40,354 bases of DNA from Gammaproteobacteria bacterium (GCA_021647705.1 JAKIUF010000042.1:1-40354), one strand, 5' to 3'. Shown: positions 27,710 to 36,998, numbered from the stretch's first letter. Made by a program: numbers and translations. Notes: a model not told the origin generated them from the letters alone.

Positions 27710-27912
27710 TTAATCTACAGCCAGCTCGACATTCAGGGTCATTTTAATCAGCATTGCCTGAATTCGTTAAGGTCTTTTTCTGTGTTGATGTTTTTAGCGA
27801 CTGCCTAGGCTAGGGATTGTAGACCTTTACTTTTCATCGTTTCCTATCTTTTCCCGTATTGGGGCTAGTGATAAGCTGTTACACATATTTCAGTACAGGG
27901 TCGGGGTTAGTC
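27710..27912 (-). mobile_element. IS256-family insertion-sequence relic (left end and transposase start)
   Basis: On the minus strand, ATG at 27837 opens MKSKGLQSLA, a TAG stop, then AVAKNINTEKDLNEFRQ. After a one-base shift it continues MLIKMTLNVELAVD (27754-27713). This is the characteristic N-terminus of IS256/Mutator-type transposases (SLAEAVAKNIKTEKDLNEF). A GATAGGAAACG ribosome-binding element precedes it. About 75 bases upstream carry a plausible IS left end (GACTAACCCCGACCC near 27896-27912). The rest of the element is gone. It lies 137 bp before the pqqD-like start, between that gene and the possible Met-Gly peptide, so it may have interrupted or moved the cluster's 5' region. Confidence 0.8.
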
Positions 27913-27995
27913 TCATATCAGGTGTAAAGCAATATTAGTGATTTGTAGTGTTTCCTGTATGTAGATAGATGCGGGCGACAACGCATTGTAAGGGT

Positions 27996-28067
27996 TTACA
28001 TACCACCGCTACCCATGCCGCTACCCATGTCGCTACTACCCATATCAAAATCTTGTCCCATACCCAT
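27996..28067 (-). CDS. Possible Met-Gly-rich micro-peptide
   Basis: A 23-codon frame reads MGMGQDFD, then MGSSD, MGSG and MGSGGM, then TAA. The ATGGGTAGC unit is repeated at DNA level. The same frame is open 15 codons further upstream (from WVCLKFNGRPKRKFI) but offers no ATG/GTG/TTG. No clear Shine-Dalgarno is seen. The possible promoter at 28208-28236 would start transcription about 135 bases upstream. It lies first on the strand of the PqqD-like/ATP-grasp cluster, where a precursor peptide would be expected, but an IS256 relic now lies between them. An overlapping 88-codon frame (27935-28201) covers the same bases. It may be a real precursor, the tail of a decayed gene or a simple repeat. 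Confidence 0.35.
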   Translation of the reverse strand: MGMGQDFDMGSSDMGSGMGSGGM

Positions 28068-28207
28068 AATAAATTTTCGTTTAGGTCTACCGTTAAATTT
28101 AAGACATACCCATTATCCATTAGTTTGATGAGTACATTTTCAGCCAAAAACAATATTGTATTTTTTTGTGTTTTATTATCCTTCTTCCAGATAATAAGCA
28201 CGCCGAA

Positions 28208-28236
28208 AACTTAGCAGCGGGGTGGTTTATTGTCAA
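28208..28236 (-). promoter_or_regulatory. Possible sigma-70 promoter
   Basis: On the minus strand a perfect TTGACA (28231-28236) is followed after 17 bp by TAAGTT (28208-28213). It would drive the Met-Gly-rich frame and, if transcription crosses the IS256 relic, the downstream cluster. The -10 box is weak. Confidence 0.4.
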
Positions 28237-29330
28237 TTTTTTTAGCTATTTTTTAAAGAGAAATACTACCCATAACGCATTGAATTTTAAAGGGTTAGTG
28301 GGGAGTGTTGTGCTGGGTTACCCGGGGGATGTTAAGTTAAAGAAGAATATTTGATTAATGTGTAGACAGCAATTGAATGGATTGCCTGATAAGGGCAGTT
28401 TTTTATAATACATAACAATATATAGGTTTTTATTGTGTGATTGTATGTTAGATATTTTTAAAAATAAAAAACTTAATATGTGATTAAATTAATCTAAAGC
28501 GCTGTTTATATTTATTATCAAGTAAGACTTGATAGTAGCTTATAAGTTATAAAAATTCCCTGATAAAATTTTTATACAAATCTTGTTCAATATTCATGAC
28601 ATTTTCGGGAGTGATTTCAATCACCTTTTTTATGAGTCACTGGGTTAAATACCTTTGTAGGAAAGTAGTATTCAGTCCGATCAGAAAATATTTCATTTTT
28701 TGGATTATATGAGTGACGACAGTAGGTAAATTTTTTCTTATTCTTCTCTGTTTTATCTGATGCTTTTGAGGTGGATTTTTTTATTGGTTGTGTTATTTAT
28801 TGTATATCGTTAGAAATAATTTTTTTTAAAAAAATGTTGAACTATAAAAGTATAGGTGCTCCGTTTTCGGTTGTTTTTATTTTTCGATATTCAGGTTGAA
28901 ATATTAATCATTTTTAGTGGAAATAAATGAGTATGAGCAGCGTTGTATGGTAAAGAATGCTTGAAACTGTTTTGAATAATTATGGTTGCATTTTTGCGGG
29001 TTTTTTGATAGAAATAAAGCATTGAATAAGCATGAAAAATAACGCCATTAATAGAAGACAATATCGTTATAAATTAATAAGCGGTATTAATGACTTAGTG
29101 GGAAGAAAGCACACGGATTGTTGTTAGATCATTGACTTTCTATTTTCGAAGAGTGTCTTTTAGAGGGTGGTATATTCGATTTTCCTAGGGGTTTCCGTGG
29201 TCGTATGGCCGTTCCCGGGGTGTGAAGTAAGGCGTATTGCAAGCACTAGCGGTATTTGATGTTATTTATCGTCAGTAGTATTGCTTTATATTTTTGTATT
29301 CTGGTTCAGTGATAGAACCTGTGTAAATAA
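28237..29330. other. AT-rich spacer without recognisable genes
   Basis: About 1.1 kb of very AT-rich DNA separates the minus-strand cluster from the plus-strand chorismate-lyase-like gene. I checked both strands and found no frame with coding character, no tRNA and no known repeat. A short hairpin GTGATT/AATCAC followed by CTTTTTT lies at 28611-28631 and may be a weak terminator. The low G+C and lack of genes suggest foreign or decayed DNA. Confidence 0.5.
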
Positions 29331-29954
29331 GTGGGTCATATGGATATGAATGAATCAATAAAGGATAACTCACTTAATAAGTCTGAATTTGGCGAAATAC
29401 CCCCCAGGCTGTTCCCAGAGAAAGATTTTATTTCTGAGGGCGCTACGGTTATTGTTGACCAACCATTAAGTACCTTCCAGAAAATACTGTTAACGACTGA
29501 TGGTACGGTGACTGATCTCATCGCGCTTTATGCGGGTGAGCCTATAAGAGTTAAAAAAATCGGACAGAAAATGTTTCTTAGCGATAATCGCCAGAATTTC
29601 TTTTGTCCATCTGAGACTCCGTTACTTGAAAGAAATGTTTTACTTTGTGGTGCCAGAAAAAATTATCTTTATGCAGAATCTGTATTTGTGGTCGGGTTAC
29701 TTTCCCATTCTATTCAATACAAGTTACTGGAAACAGATTGCCCCATAGGGCTGATGTGGAAGGAAGAAAAACTTGATATGTATCGTGATATTCTTGGTCA
29801 TAAAACAGAAATTTGTGACACGGTGGCTGCATATTTTGATGTCCCTCCTCAAACCCCGATTATTTCACGGACCTATTCGATTTATCACCGGGGTAAAATT
29901 TTAGGCACGATTACTGAAAAATTCCCTATTACATTCTTCAGGAGGCAGATGTGA
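29331..29954 (+). CDS. Chorismate-lyase-like protein (DUF98 family)
   Basis: The protein of ~200 residues belongs to the DUF98 branch of the UbiC/chorismate lyase fold, which makes 4-hydroxybenzoate plus pyruvate or a related aromatic acid. Family signatures are LSTFQKILLTTDGTVTDLI (~46-64), YAGEPIRVKKI, ERNVLLCGARKNYLYAES and the C-terminal ISRTYSIYHRGKILGTITEK. The last contains the Glu equivalent to the catalytic Glu of UbiC. The frame opens with GTG at 29331, but ATG at 29340 or 29346 is more likely. A phosphopantetheinyl transferase follows after 164 bp on the same strand, which suggests aromatic-acid loading on a carrier protein elsewhere in the genome. Confidence 0.85.
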   Translation: MGHMDMNESIKDNSLNKSEFGEIPPRLFPEKDFISEGATVIVDQPLSTFQKILLTTDGTVTDLIALYAGEPIRVKKIGQKMFLSDNRQNFFCPSETPLLERNVLLCGARKNYLYAESVFVVGLLSHSIQYKLLETDCPIGLMWKEEKLDMYRDILGHKTEICDTVAAYFDVPPQTPIISRTYSIYHRGKILGTITEKFPITFFRRQM

Positions 29955-30118
29955 AAGGGGGATAGTCCAGCGATGCGAGACTCGTAATGACCCAAGGTGG
30001 GTTTTTATTCTGTTCCTGGTGTTAGCATAGGGATTCAGGCGCAAGTATCTCCATTCCTCAGTATCATGTCATACTTCAGTGACGTTAAATGGGTGTGTTA
30101 GATATTGTGGACTGATCC

Positions 30119-30889
30119 TTGATGAGTATTTTTTCTGAAATGTGTCATTCGGAGCCAAAGTGGGGTTCTCCTCCTGCTAATTTCACGATAAACGACAATG
30201 AGGTCCATCTCTGGCAAGCCAGTCTGGATCAGTCCGGCTCACATATTCAAGAACTGGAACGGTTGCTGTGTCCGGCGGAAAAGTTGAGAGCTGGAAAATT
30301 TGTATTTGATAAACATCGTCGGCGGTTTATTGCCGGGCGTGGATTTTTGCGCAGTATTTTGGGCGGATACTTAAATCAGTCGGCTACAAGTCTGGAGTTC
30401 TCCTATGGCCCACAGGGAAAACCCGCGCTTGTTTCTCCCGATATTCACGATAAGCTGTATTTCAATGTGTCTCATTCTCATGAAATAGCGCTTTATGCCA
30501 TTTCCAGAAACCGCCAAGTGGGTGTTGATGTCGAATATCTTCGGGCAAAGCGGGGCGTGGAAAGTATCGCACAGCATTATTTTTACCCAGCTGAGTGTAA
30601 GGTTATTGACTCCCTTCCCGCAGAGAGAAAAAAGGAGGCTTTTTTCAAGGCATGGACTGTCAAAGAGGCTTATGCAAAAGCGACGGGAGAGGGATTGTCC
30701 GTATTGGAACAGGTTGAGACCTCATTGTCCCCGAATGGTCCGGCAGCATTGCTGAATATTCATGGAAATTCTGGAGCAATGGCTCGCTGGTCGTCCCGCC
30801 AGATTCACTTCTCTCCTGATTATATGGCGGCACTGGTGGTTGAGGGGCGAGACTGGCGTTTACGCTGTGTGATGCATAATTCAGGATGA
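30119..30889 (+). CDS. Sfp-type 4'-phosphopantetheinyl transferase
   Basis: The enzyme moves the phosphopantetheine arm from coenzyme A onto a Ser of acyl or peptidyl carrier proteins. The length (~255) fits the Sfp/Gsp group used for secondary metabolism. Motifs are YFNVSHSHEIALYAI near 117-131, VGVDVEYL near 134-141 (Mg-binding Asp and Glu) and FFKAWTVKEAYAKATGEGL near 175-193. All catalytic residues are present. The frame starts with TTG at 30119; ATG at 30122 is more likely. No carrier protein, NRPS or PKS gene is in the window, so its target is unknown. Confidence 0.92.
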   Translation: MMSIFSEMCHSEPKWGSPPANFTINDNEVHLWQASLDQSGSHIQELERLLCPAEKLRAGKFVFDKHRRRFIAGRGFLRSILGGYLNQSATSLEFSYGPQGKPALVSPDIHDKLYFNVSHSHEIALYAISRNRQVGVDVEYLRAKRGVESIAQHYFYPAECKVIDSLPAERKKEAFFKAWTVKEAYAKATGEGLSVLEQVETSLSPNGPAALLNIHGNSGAMARWSSRQIHFSPDYMAALVVEGRDWRLRCVMHNSG

Positions 30890-31008
30890 CCCAGGTTGAC
30901 GTTATCCGTTTAATTCTCTGGCGTTCGATTCCCCGTAGCTTGCTGCGGAGCCATTTATTGGATGGACTTCCGCTTGCGTAAAGCTTGTAAATCGATTGCC
31001 GATAGGCA
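30890..31008. other. Spacer after the phosphopantetheinyl transferase gene
   Basis: A short stretch of ~120 bp with no gene. It leads into the 186-bp inverted-repeat element. I see no clear terminator here. Confidence 0.4.
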
Positions 31009-31194
31009 CTTAGGAATGGAACACAATAACTTATCTAGTAAGTGGCGCTCTGATTTAATTCGTATTCGTTCGTTCTGATTGAACAAAAGTGCAGGAATAG
31101 TCGTTCTATTTCGAGCTTTTGTGATTGAAGAACGGGCGAAGACGGGTTGAAGTAGAGATGTCAGTTGTATGAGTTATTGTGTTCCATTCCTAAG
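31009..31194. mobile_element. 186-bp MITE-like inverted-repeat element upstream of sucA
   Basis: The ends are perfect 23-bp inverted repeats at 31009-31031 and 31172-31194, starting CTTAGGAATGGAACAC and ending GTGTTCCATTCCTAAG. Inside, further imperfect pairing continues (CGTTCT...ACAAAAG against CTTTTGTG...AGAACG), so nearly the whole element can fold into one long hairpin. It has no coding capacity. It lies 82 bp before sucA and could influence the sucA promoter or leader. I see no certain target-site duplication. Confidence 0.75.
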
Positions 31195-31276
31195 GGGCTA
31201 CAACATCAGGAATTCCTTGTTATTGTTATACCCTGGGAGCCTGACGGACATGATATTGGCGGTGTGAGGAAGTTGA

Positions 31277-34126
31277 ATGAAAAAAGCAGCAATGAAAGCA
31301 ATGCAGGACAACAGTTATTTGTTTAGCGCAAATGCCGGGTTTGTTGAAGAGCAGTACGCGGTGTTTTTGCAAGACCCGTCAGCCGTGAGTGCTGATTGGC
31401 GGGCTCTTTTCTCCGATGAAAAATTTGCCGGTTCCCGAACTGAAGAGGGTGTGCCCGGAACCGAGGCAGACCATAAGGCTATACGCGATGAATTCAGGCG
31501 CATGGCCCGGCAACCCCGGATGCCCACCGTCGCGAATGCAGCGGCGTCGGAAAAATCCTGCCTGGATGCCAGACAGGTGGCTGTTTTGCAGTTGATTAAT
31601 GCCTATCGTTTCCGTGGCCACGAACATGCGGACCTGGATCCACTGGAGTTACGTGACCAGAATCTGGTGCCGGAGCTGCATCCCGCGTTTTACAAGCTGG
31701 GCGATGCTGACATGGCCACCGTGTTCAACACTGGCTCACTGGTGGGTGAAGATACTGCGCCGCTACAGGAAATTCTGGAAATTCTGCGCCGTTCATATTG
31801 TGGGCATATTGGCCTGGAATACATGCACATCACGGATACGCAACAGAAGCGCTGGATTCAGCAACGTGTCGAGGGTGCTGGCAGCCGATATGAATTCCCG
31901 AAAAAACAACGCCTGGATATGCTCAAGTCCATTTTATCCGCCTCGGAATTTGAGCGCTATCTGCATACCCGTTATGTAGGACAGAAACGCTTTTCACTGG
32001 AAGGCGCGGAATGTCTGATTCCCATGTTGCGCCAGCTGGTGCAGCAGGCAGGTGAAAACAAAGTGGCCGAAGTGGTGATTGGTATGGCACACCGTGGACG
32101 CCTCAATGTATTGACCAATATTCTGGGCAAGGCACCCAGCTCGTTGTTTGATGAATTTGAGGGTAAATCAGCCGGACAAGTGGTTAATGGCTCGGGAGAT
32201 GTGAAATACCATCAGGGGTTTTCATCGGACATCGAAACCGCTGGAGGCATTGTGCATCTGGCCCTGTTGTTTAATCCGTCACATCTGGAAATTGTCGGCC
32301 CGGTGGTCGGTGGCTCGGTGCGTGCCCGACAGCATCGCCGTAAGGATACAACCGGCAGCATGGTGTTACCCGTACTGATTCATGGCGATGCCGCATTTTC
32401 CGGTCAGGGCGTGGTGATGGAAAATTTTAATATGTCGCAGGCGCGTGGTTTCAGCATCGGCGGCACAGTACACATTATTATCAACAACCAGATCGGCTTC
32501 ACCACCAGCAACCCGCTGGACTCGCGTTCCACAACCTATTGCACCGAAGTGGCACGCATGATCCAGGCACCGATTTTTCACGTCAACGGCGATGACCCGG
32601 AAGCGGTGGCGCGCATCATCAAAATCGCCCTGGATTTTCGCATGGTCTACCGCAAAGACGTGGTGGTGGACATGGTGTGTTATCGCCGCCATGGCCATAG
32701 TGAAGCCGATGAGCCCGCAGCAACACAGCCGATGATGTATAAAAAAATTCGCCAGCATGCCCGGGTTGCCCAACTCTACGCAGATCAACTCATCGATGAT
32801 GATATTGTCAGCGCAGACGACGTGGATGCAATGAATCTGCAATACCGGGACAGCCTGGACAACGGTGAAACGGTGGCACCTGACATCGTGAACAAATATT
32901 ACGACAAGCCTTACTGGGTGGACTGGAAGCCGTATCAGGAAACCGACTGGACCGAAAATAGTGATACCCGCAAATCACCATCGTACATACAGGACGTGGT
33001 GAGCCGGTTATACCACCTGCCAGACAATATGATGCCTCACGCCAGTGTGCGCCGCATTCTGGACGACCGCCATAAAATGGCCCGGAATGAAATGCCCATG
33101 GACTGGGGGTTTGCAGAAACCATGGCCTACGCCAGTCTGGTGGAAGAAGGCTATCCCGTCCGTCTCTCGGGACAGGACAGTGGTCGCGGCACCTTCTTTC
33201 ATCGCCACGCGATCATTCATGACCAGCAGACCGGTGAGAGTTATACCCCGTTACAACATCTTACAGAAGAGCAGGGTGATTTCGTCGTGATTGACTCCCT
33301 GTTATCCGAAGAAGCAGTACTGGGTTTTGAATATGGCTTTAGTACCGCAGCGCCCGATGCATTGGTCATCTGGGAAGCGCAGTTTGGTGACTTTGCCAAT
33401 GGGGCACAGGTGGTGATTGACCAGTTTATTACCTCAGGCTTCTCCAAGTGGGGGCGTTTGAGTGGTCTTGTGATGTTTTTACCACACGGTTTTGATGGCC
33501 AAGGGCCAGAACACTCATCCGCCCGCCTAGAGCGTTATTTGCAGTTATGTGCCGAAAACAATGTGCAGGTGTGCATGCCCAGTGAACCGGCACAAATGTT
33601 TCATATGCTGCGCCGCCAGGTGTTACGCAAAATGCGCACACCACTGATTGTGATGACACCCAAAAGCCTGCTGCGACACAAATTGTCAACATCGCGCCTG
33701 GAAGACCTGTCCGACGGCGAATTCAAAACGGTGATTGATGACCCCGATGGGCTGGACGCCAAAAAAGTCACCCGTATAGTGGTGTGCAGTGGCAAAGTGT
33801 TTTTTGATTTACTGGATGCGCGCAGAAAGCGTGAGCTGCACACTGTGGCGCTGATTCGTATTGAGCAGCTTTATCCCTTCCCGACGACACAGTTTTGTGA
33901 CGTACTGGAAGCGTACCCAAAAGTAAAACAGATTGTCTGGTGCCAGGAAGAGCCACAAAACCAGGGCGCATGGCAATATATCCAACCCACCCTGCGCGAC
34001 AGTAAACAAGATAAACAGGTGTTATCTTATGCAGGGCGACCGGCCGCAGCCGCACCGGCAGTGGGGAGTTACAAAAAACACATTCAGCAATTACAATCAT
34101 TAATTGACACCGCATTATCGGAGTGA
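31277..34126 (+). CDS. sucA: 2-oxoglutarate dehydrogenase E1 component
   Basis: This thiamine-diphosphate enzyme decarboxylates 2-oxoglutarate in the TCA cycle and passes the succinyl group to SucB. The 949-residue length is normal. Visible features are the N-terminal NSYLFSANAGFVEEQY and FMxGxWxxF-like segment, VVIGMAHRGRLNVL near 270, the thiamine/Mg site with VNGDDPEAV near 435 and NNQIGFTT, and the C-terminal VWCQEEPQNQGAW. The GAGGAAG ribosome-binding site is well placed before the ATG. It starts the sucA-sucB-lpd operon. The usual sdh genes do not precede it, and a MITE-like element lies in its upstream region. Confidence 0.98.
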   Translation: MKKAAMKAMQDNSYLFSANAGFVEEQYAVFLQDPSAVSADWRALFSDEKFAGSRTEEGVPGTEADHKAIRDEFRRMARQPRMPTVANAAASEKSCLDARQVAVLQLINAYRFRGHEHADLDPLELRDQNLVPELHPAFYKLGDADMATVFNTGSLVGEDTAPLQEILEILRRSYCGHIGLEYMHITDTQQKRWIQQRVEGAGSRYEFPKKQRLDMLKSILSASEFERYLHTRYVGQKRFSLEGAECLIPMLRQLVQQAGENKVAEVVIGMAHRGRLNVLTNILGKAPSSLFDEFEGKSAGQVVNGSGDVKYHQGFSSDIETAGGIVHLALLFNPSHLEIVGPVVGGSVRARQHRRKDTTGSMVLPVLIHGDAAFSGQGVVMENFNMSQARGFSIGGTVHIIINNQIGFTTSNPLDSRSTTYCTEVARMIQAPIFHVNGDDPEAVARIIKIALDFRMVYRKDVVVDMVCYRRHGHSEADEPAATQPMMYKKIRQHARVAQLYADQLIDDDIVSADDVDAMNLQYRDSLDNGETVAPDIVNKYYDKPYWVDWKPYQETDWTENSDTRKSPSYIQDVVSRLYHLPDNMMPHASVRRILDDRHKMARNEMPMDWGFAETMAYASLVEEGYPVRLSGQDSGRGTFFHRHAIIHDQQTGESYTPLQHLTEEQGDFVVIDSLLSEEAVLGFEYGFSTAAPDALVIWEAQFGDFANGAQVVIDQFITSGFSKWGRLSGLVMFLPHGFDGQGPEHSSARLERYLQLCAENNVQVCMPSEPAQMFHMLRRQVLRKMRTPLIVMTPKSLLRHKLSTSRLEDLSDGEFKTVIDDPDGLDAKKVTRIVVCSGKVFFDLLDARRKRELHTVALIRIEQLYPFPTTQFCDVLEAYPKVKQIVWCQEEPQNQGAWQYIQPTLRDSKQDKQVLSYAGRPAAAAPAVGSYKKHIQQLQSLIDTALSE

Positions 34127-34186
34127 TATTCGTCATGAAATACGCAGAAAATAGTCCGCGTTTACACAATATTCTGGAGAATTTTT

Positions 34187-35425
34187 ATGCTTATTGATGT
34201 AAAGGTACCCGCCTTGTCGGAATCCATTACTGATGGAACCCTGCTTAACTGGCACAAAAAGCCCGGCGAATTTGTTCGGCGTGACGAAAACCTTGTGGAC
34301 CTGGAAACCGACAAAGTCGTGTTGGAAATTGTGGCACCGAAAGAAGGCGTCTTACAGGAAATCAACAAAGGTGATGGTGAGTTGGTGGCAAGTGAAGAAA
34401 TTATTGCCACGATCAATGATGAAGGAAAACCTGGACAGCATGCAGAAGAACAGGCAGTTATCGCTGAAAAAATAACCACCACCGAAAAAATACCGGAAAT
34501 CTTGTTGAGCCCCGCCGCCAAAAAGCTAGTGGCAGAAAACAATATTGACCCAGCGCGTGTATCGGGAACCGGCCGGGATAATCGTGTTACCAAAGCCGAT
34601 ATTATTCATTACCTGGAAACACGGGGTGGTGGCAAAAAACATGAAAAAACCGCAGATGACACCATCGATAAAAATGTGACGGTTGATTCTGTAAAAGCAC
34701 CTATAATGAATATACCGACGGGTGCCCGACCGGAAAAACGTGTACCCATGAGCCGTCTGCGCGCGCGCGTGGCAGAGCGACTCAAGGATGCGCAAAACAC
34801 CGCAGCCATCCTGACCACATTTAATGAAGTCAACATGCAGCCAGTGATGACGCTGCGTGAAAAATACAAAGATCAATTTGAGAAACAGCACGGTACCCGG
34901 TTAGGCTTTATGTCCTTTTTTGCCAAAGCCGTTACCGAAGCGCTAAAGCAATTTCCGGTCATCAATGCCTCAATAGACGGACAGGATATCGTCTATCACG
35001 GTTATTTCGATATCGGCATCGCCATAGGCTCACCGCGTGGACTGGTGGTACCGATATTACGTGACGTGGATCAACTGAGCTTTGCGGACATCGAAAAAGG
35101 CATTCGTGACTTTGGTCAGCGTGCCCAGGATGGAAAGTTATTGTTGGATGAACTGACCGGGGGCACCTTCAGCATCACCAACGGAGGCACCTTCGGCTCC
35201 ATGTTATCCACGCCCATACTGAACCCGCCACAAAGCGCGATACTGGGCATGCACAACATCCAGCAACGGGCCGTTGTGGAACAGGGTGAAATAGTGGCGC
35301 GGCCCATGATGTATCTAGCCCTGTCTTATGATCATCGCATTGTCGATGGCAGTGATGCCGTATTGTTTCTTGTCGCCATTAAAAATACACTGGAAGACCC
35401 GGCACGTCTGTTGTTAGAAATATAA
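34187..35425 (+). CDS. sucB: 2-oxoglutarate dehydrogenase E2, dihydrolipoyl succinyltransferase
   Basis: SucB is the core of the complex and transfers the succinyl group to coenzyme A. The 412-residue protein has a lipoyl domain with the lipoylated K43 (LETDKVVLE), an E1/E3-binding domain at ~105-142 ([17 protein letters not shown]) and a catalytic domain from ~180. The active site is DHRIVDG with H383 and D387. The linker is Thr/Glu/Lys-rich. A GGAGA element precedes the ATG. It follows sucA by 60 bp. Confidence 0.98.
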   Translation: MLIDVKVPALSESITDGTLLNWHKKPGEFVRRDENLVDLETDKVVLEIVAPKEGVLQEINKGDGELVASEEIIATINDEGKPGQHAEEQAVIAEKITTTEKIPEILLSPAAKKLVAENNIDPARVSGTGRDNRVTKADIIHYLETRGGGKKHEKTADDTIDKNVTVDSVKAPIMNIPTGARPEKRVPMSRLRARVAERLKDAQNTAAILTTFNEVNMQPVMTLREKYKDQFEKQHGTRLGFMSFFAKAVTEALKQFPVINASIDGQDIVYHGYFDIGIAIGSPRGLVVPILRDVDQLSFADIEKGIRDFGQRAQDGKLLLDELTGGTFSITNGGTFGSMLSTPILNPPQSAILGMHNIQQRAVVEQGEIVARPMMYLALSYDHRIVDGSDAVLFLVAIKNTLEDPARLLLEI

Positions 35426-35489
35426 TTTTTATAAGGAACGTGTACGCTCCCAAGCCTGCTACAAAAAAATAAATTCAAGGAATCAAGCC

Positions 35490-36920
35490 ATGGCAGATTT
35501 TGATGTAATCGTTATTGGCGGTGGCCCCGGTGGTTACGTGGCCGCTATTCGTTGTGCCCAGCTCGGCCTGAAAACAGCCTGCATTGATGATCGTGTAGAT
35601 GAAAAGGGAGAGCCCTCTCTGGGTGGTGTTTGTCTTAATGTCGGCTGCATTCCCTCCAAGGCATTACTGGACACCACCCATCATTATCATCGAGCGCAAC
35701 ATGAGTTTGCCGGGCATGGTATTAATATCAACGGCCTTGAAATTGATATTGCCACTATGATGGCACGCAAAAAGAAAGTGGTTAAAACCCTAACGGATGG
35801 TATTGCCATGTTGTTCGTCAAACATAAAATTACCTGGCTCAAAGGGCGGGGTGAACTGGTAGGCGAAAATCGTGTGCGTGTATCACCGCACAATGACAAC
35901 AAAGGTAATGACAACGAAAGTTACGAATACCAGACAAACTACATCATCATCGCCACCGGCTCTTCGCCGGTAATGCCGGATGTAATACCGGAAGATGAAA
36001 AAATTGTAGACTCTACCGGTGCGCTGGCGTTTGAATCAGTACCAAAACGCCTTGCGGTTATTGGTGGTGGTGTCATCGGCCTGGAGCTGGGTAGCGTGTG
36101 GACTCGCCTGGGAGCCAAAACCTCCATTATTGTGCGTGGAACCCAATTCCTGAAAAATGTTGACCAGCAGATTGCCAAAGCCGTACAGCAGGATCTGGAA
36201 AAACAAGGCATGAATATTTTGTTAGGCGCAAAACTGGTTTCTATAAAACCCAGCAAAAAAAATGTAACTATCATCTATGCAACAGACGATGGCGAGAAAA
36301 AACTGATCGTAGACAAAGTATTGGTTGCCACCGGCCGCACACCCAACACCGAAGGCATCGGCGCGGACATAGTAGGGCTGACGCGAGATGCCCGCGGGTT
36401 TATTGAAGTGGACGCGGAATGCCGCAGTAACCTGCCCAATGTATTTGCCATTGGCGACGTAGTGCGTGGCCCTATGCTGGCACACAAGGCATCGGAAGAA
36501 GGCGTCGCCGTGGCAGAGCGCATTGCCGGTCAACAACCGGAAGTGAATTACGCCGTCATTCCTTCGGTGGTGTACACCTGGCCGGAACTGGCATGGGTTG
36601 GCCTGACAGCCGAGCAATTACAATCTACGGGCACCCGTTTTAAATCCGGTGTGTTTCCCTTTACCGCCAGTGGCCGCGCCCATGCCTCAGGCGATACCCG
36701 TGGCATGGTAAAAATTCTCAGCGATGCCAGCACCGACCAGATACTCGGCGTGCATATTTATGGCTCCAATGCCTCAGAATTGATCAGCGAAGCCGTGGTC
36801 GCCATGGAATATTCCGCATCAGCGGAAGACCTCGCACGCACCGTGCATGCACATCCCACCTTATCGGAAGCCGTACATGAAGCCGCATTAGCCGTTGATG
36901 GGCGCGCATTACATTTCTGA
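35490..36920 (+). CDS. lpd: Dihydrolipoyl dehydrogenase (E3)
   Basis: Lpd reoxidises dihydrolipoamide using FAD and NAD+ for the 2-oxoglutarate, and often the pyruvate, dehydrogenase complex. The 476-residue protein has an FAD-binding GGGPGGY at 10-16, the redox-active disulfide C48/C53 (GGVCLNVGCIPSK), an NAD-binding IGGGVIGLELGSVW near 190, and the C-terminal catalytic HAHPTLSE. It follows sucB by 64 bp, so this copy is dedicated to the SucAB complex. No sucCD genes follow. Confidence 0.98.
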   Translation: MADFDVIVIGGGPGGYVAAIRCAQLGLKTACIDDRVDEKGEPSLGGVCLNVGCIPSKALLDTTHHYHRAQHEFAGHGININGLEIDIATMMARKKKVVKTLTDGIAMLFVKHKITWLKGRGELVGENRVRVSPHNDNKGNDNESYEYQTNYIIIATGSSPVMPDVIPEDEKIVDSTGALAFESVPKRLAVIGGGVIGLELGSVWTRLGAKTSIIVRGTQFLKNVDQQIAKAVQQDLEKQGMNILLGAKLVSIKPSKKNVTIIYATDDGEKKLIVDKVLVATGRTPNTEGIGADIVGLTRDARGFIEVDAECRSNLPNVFAIGDVVRGPMLAHKASEEGVAVAERIAGQQPEVNYAVIPSVVYTWPELAWVGLTAEQLQSTGTRFKSGVFPFTASGRAHASGDTRGMVKILSDASTDQILGVHIYGSNASELISEAVVAMEYSASAEDLARTVHAHPTLSEAVHEAALAVDGRALHF

Positions 36921-36998
36921 ATATCAGAAGCTCTTGGACAATTGCTCCAGTCTATTGGGAAGTTATGTTGTTGTGATACTGGCAAGTGGAGTGTCATA

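Noticed and set aside
28027-28060. ATGGGTAGC-type short repeats as a CRISPR-like array
   Set aside because: The units are about 9-15 bp with no spacers of constant length; they are codon-level repeats in one short frame.
27935-28201. 88-codon minus-strand frame (GTG start) overlapping the Met-Gly micro-frame
   Set aside because: Its C-terminal half is a Trp/Val-rich reading of the ATGGGTAGC repeat in a shifted frame, and its GTG would lie at the predicted transcription start. Kept only as an alternative.
28611-28631. Short hairpin followed by a T-run as a terminator
   Set aside because: The stem is only 6 bp and no gene ends near it; mentioned only in the spacer entry.
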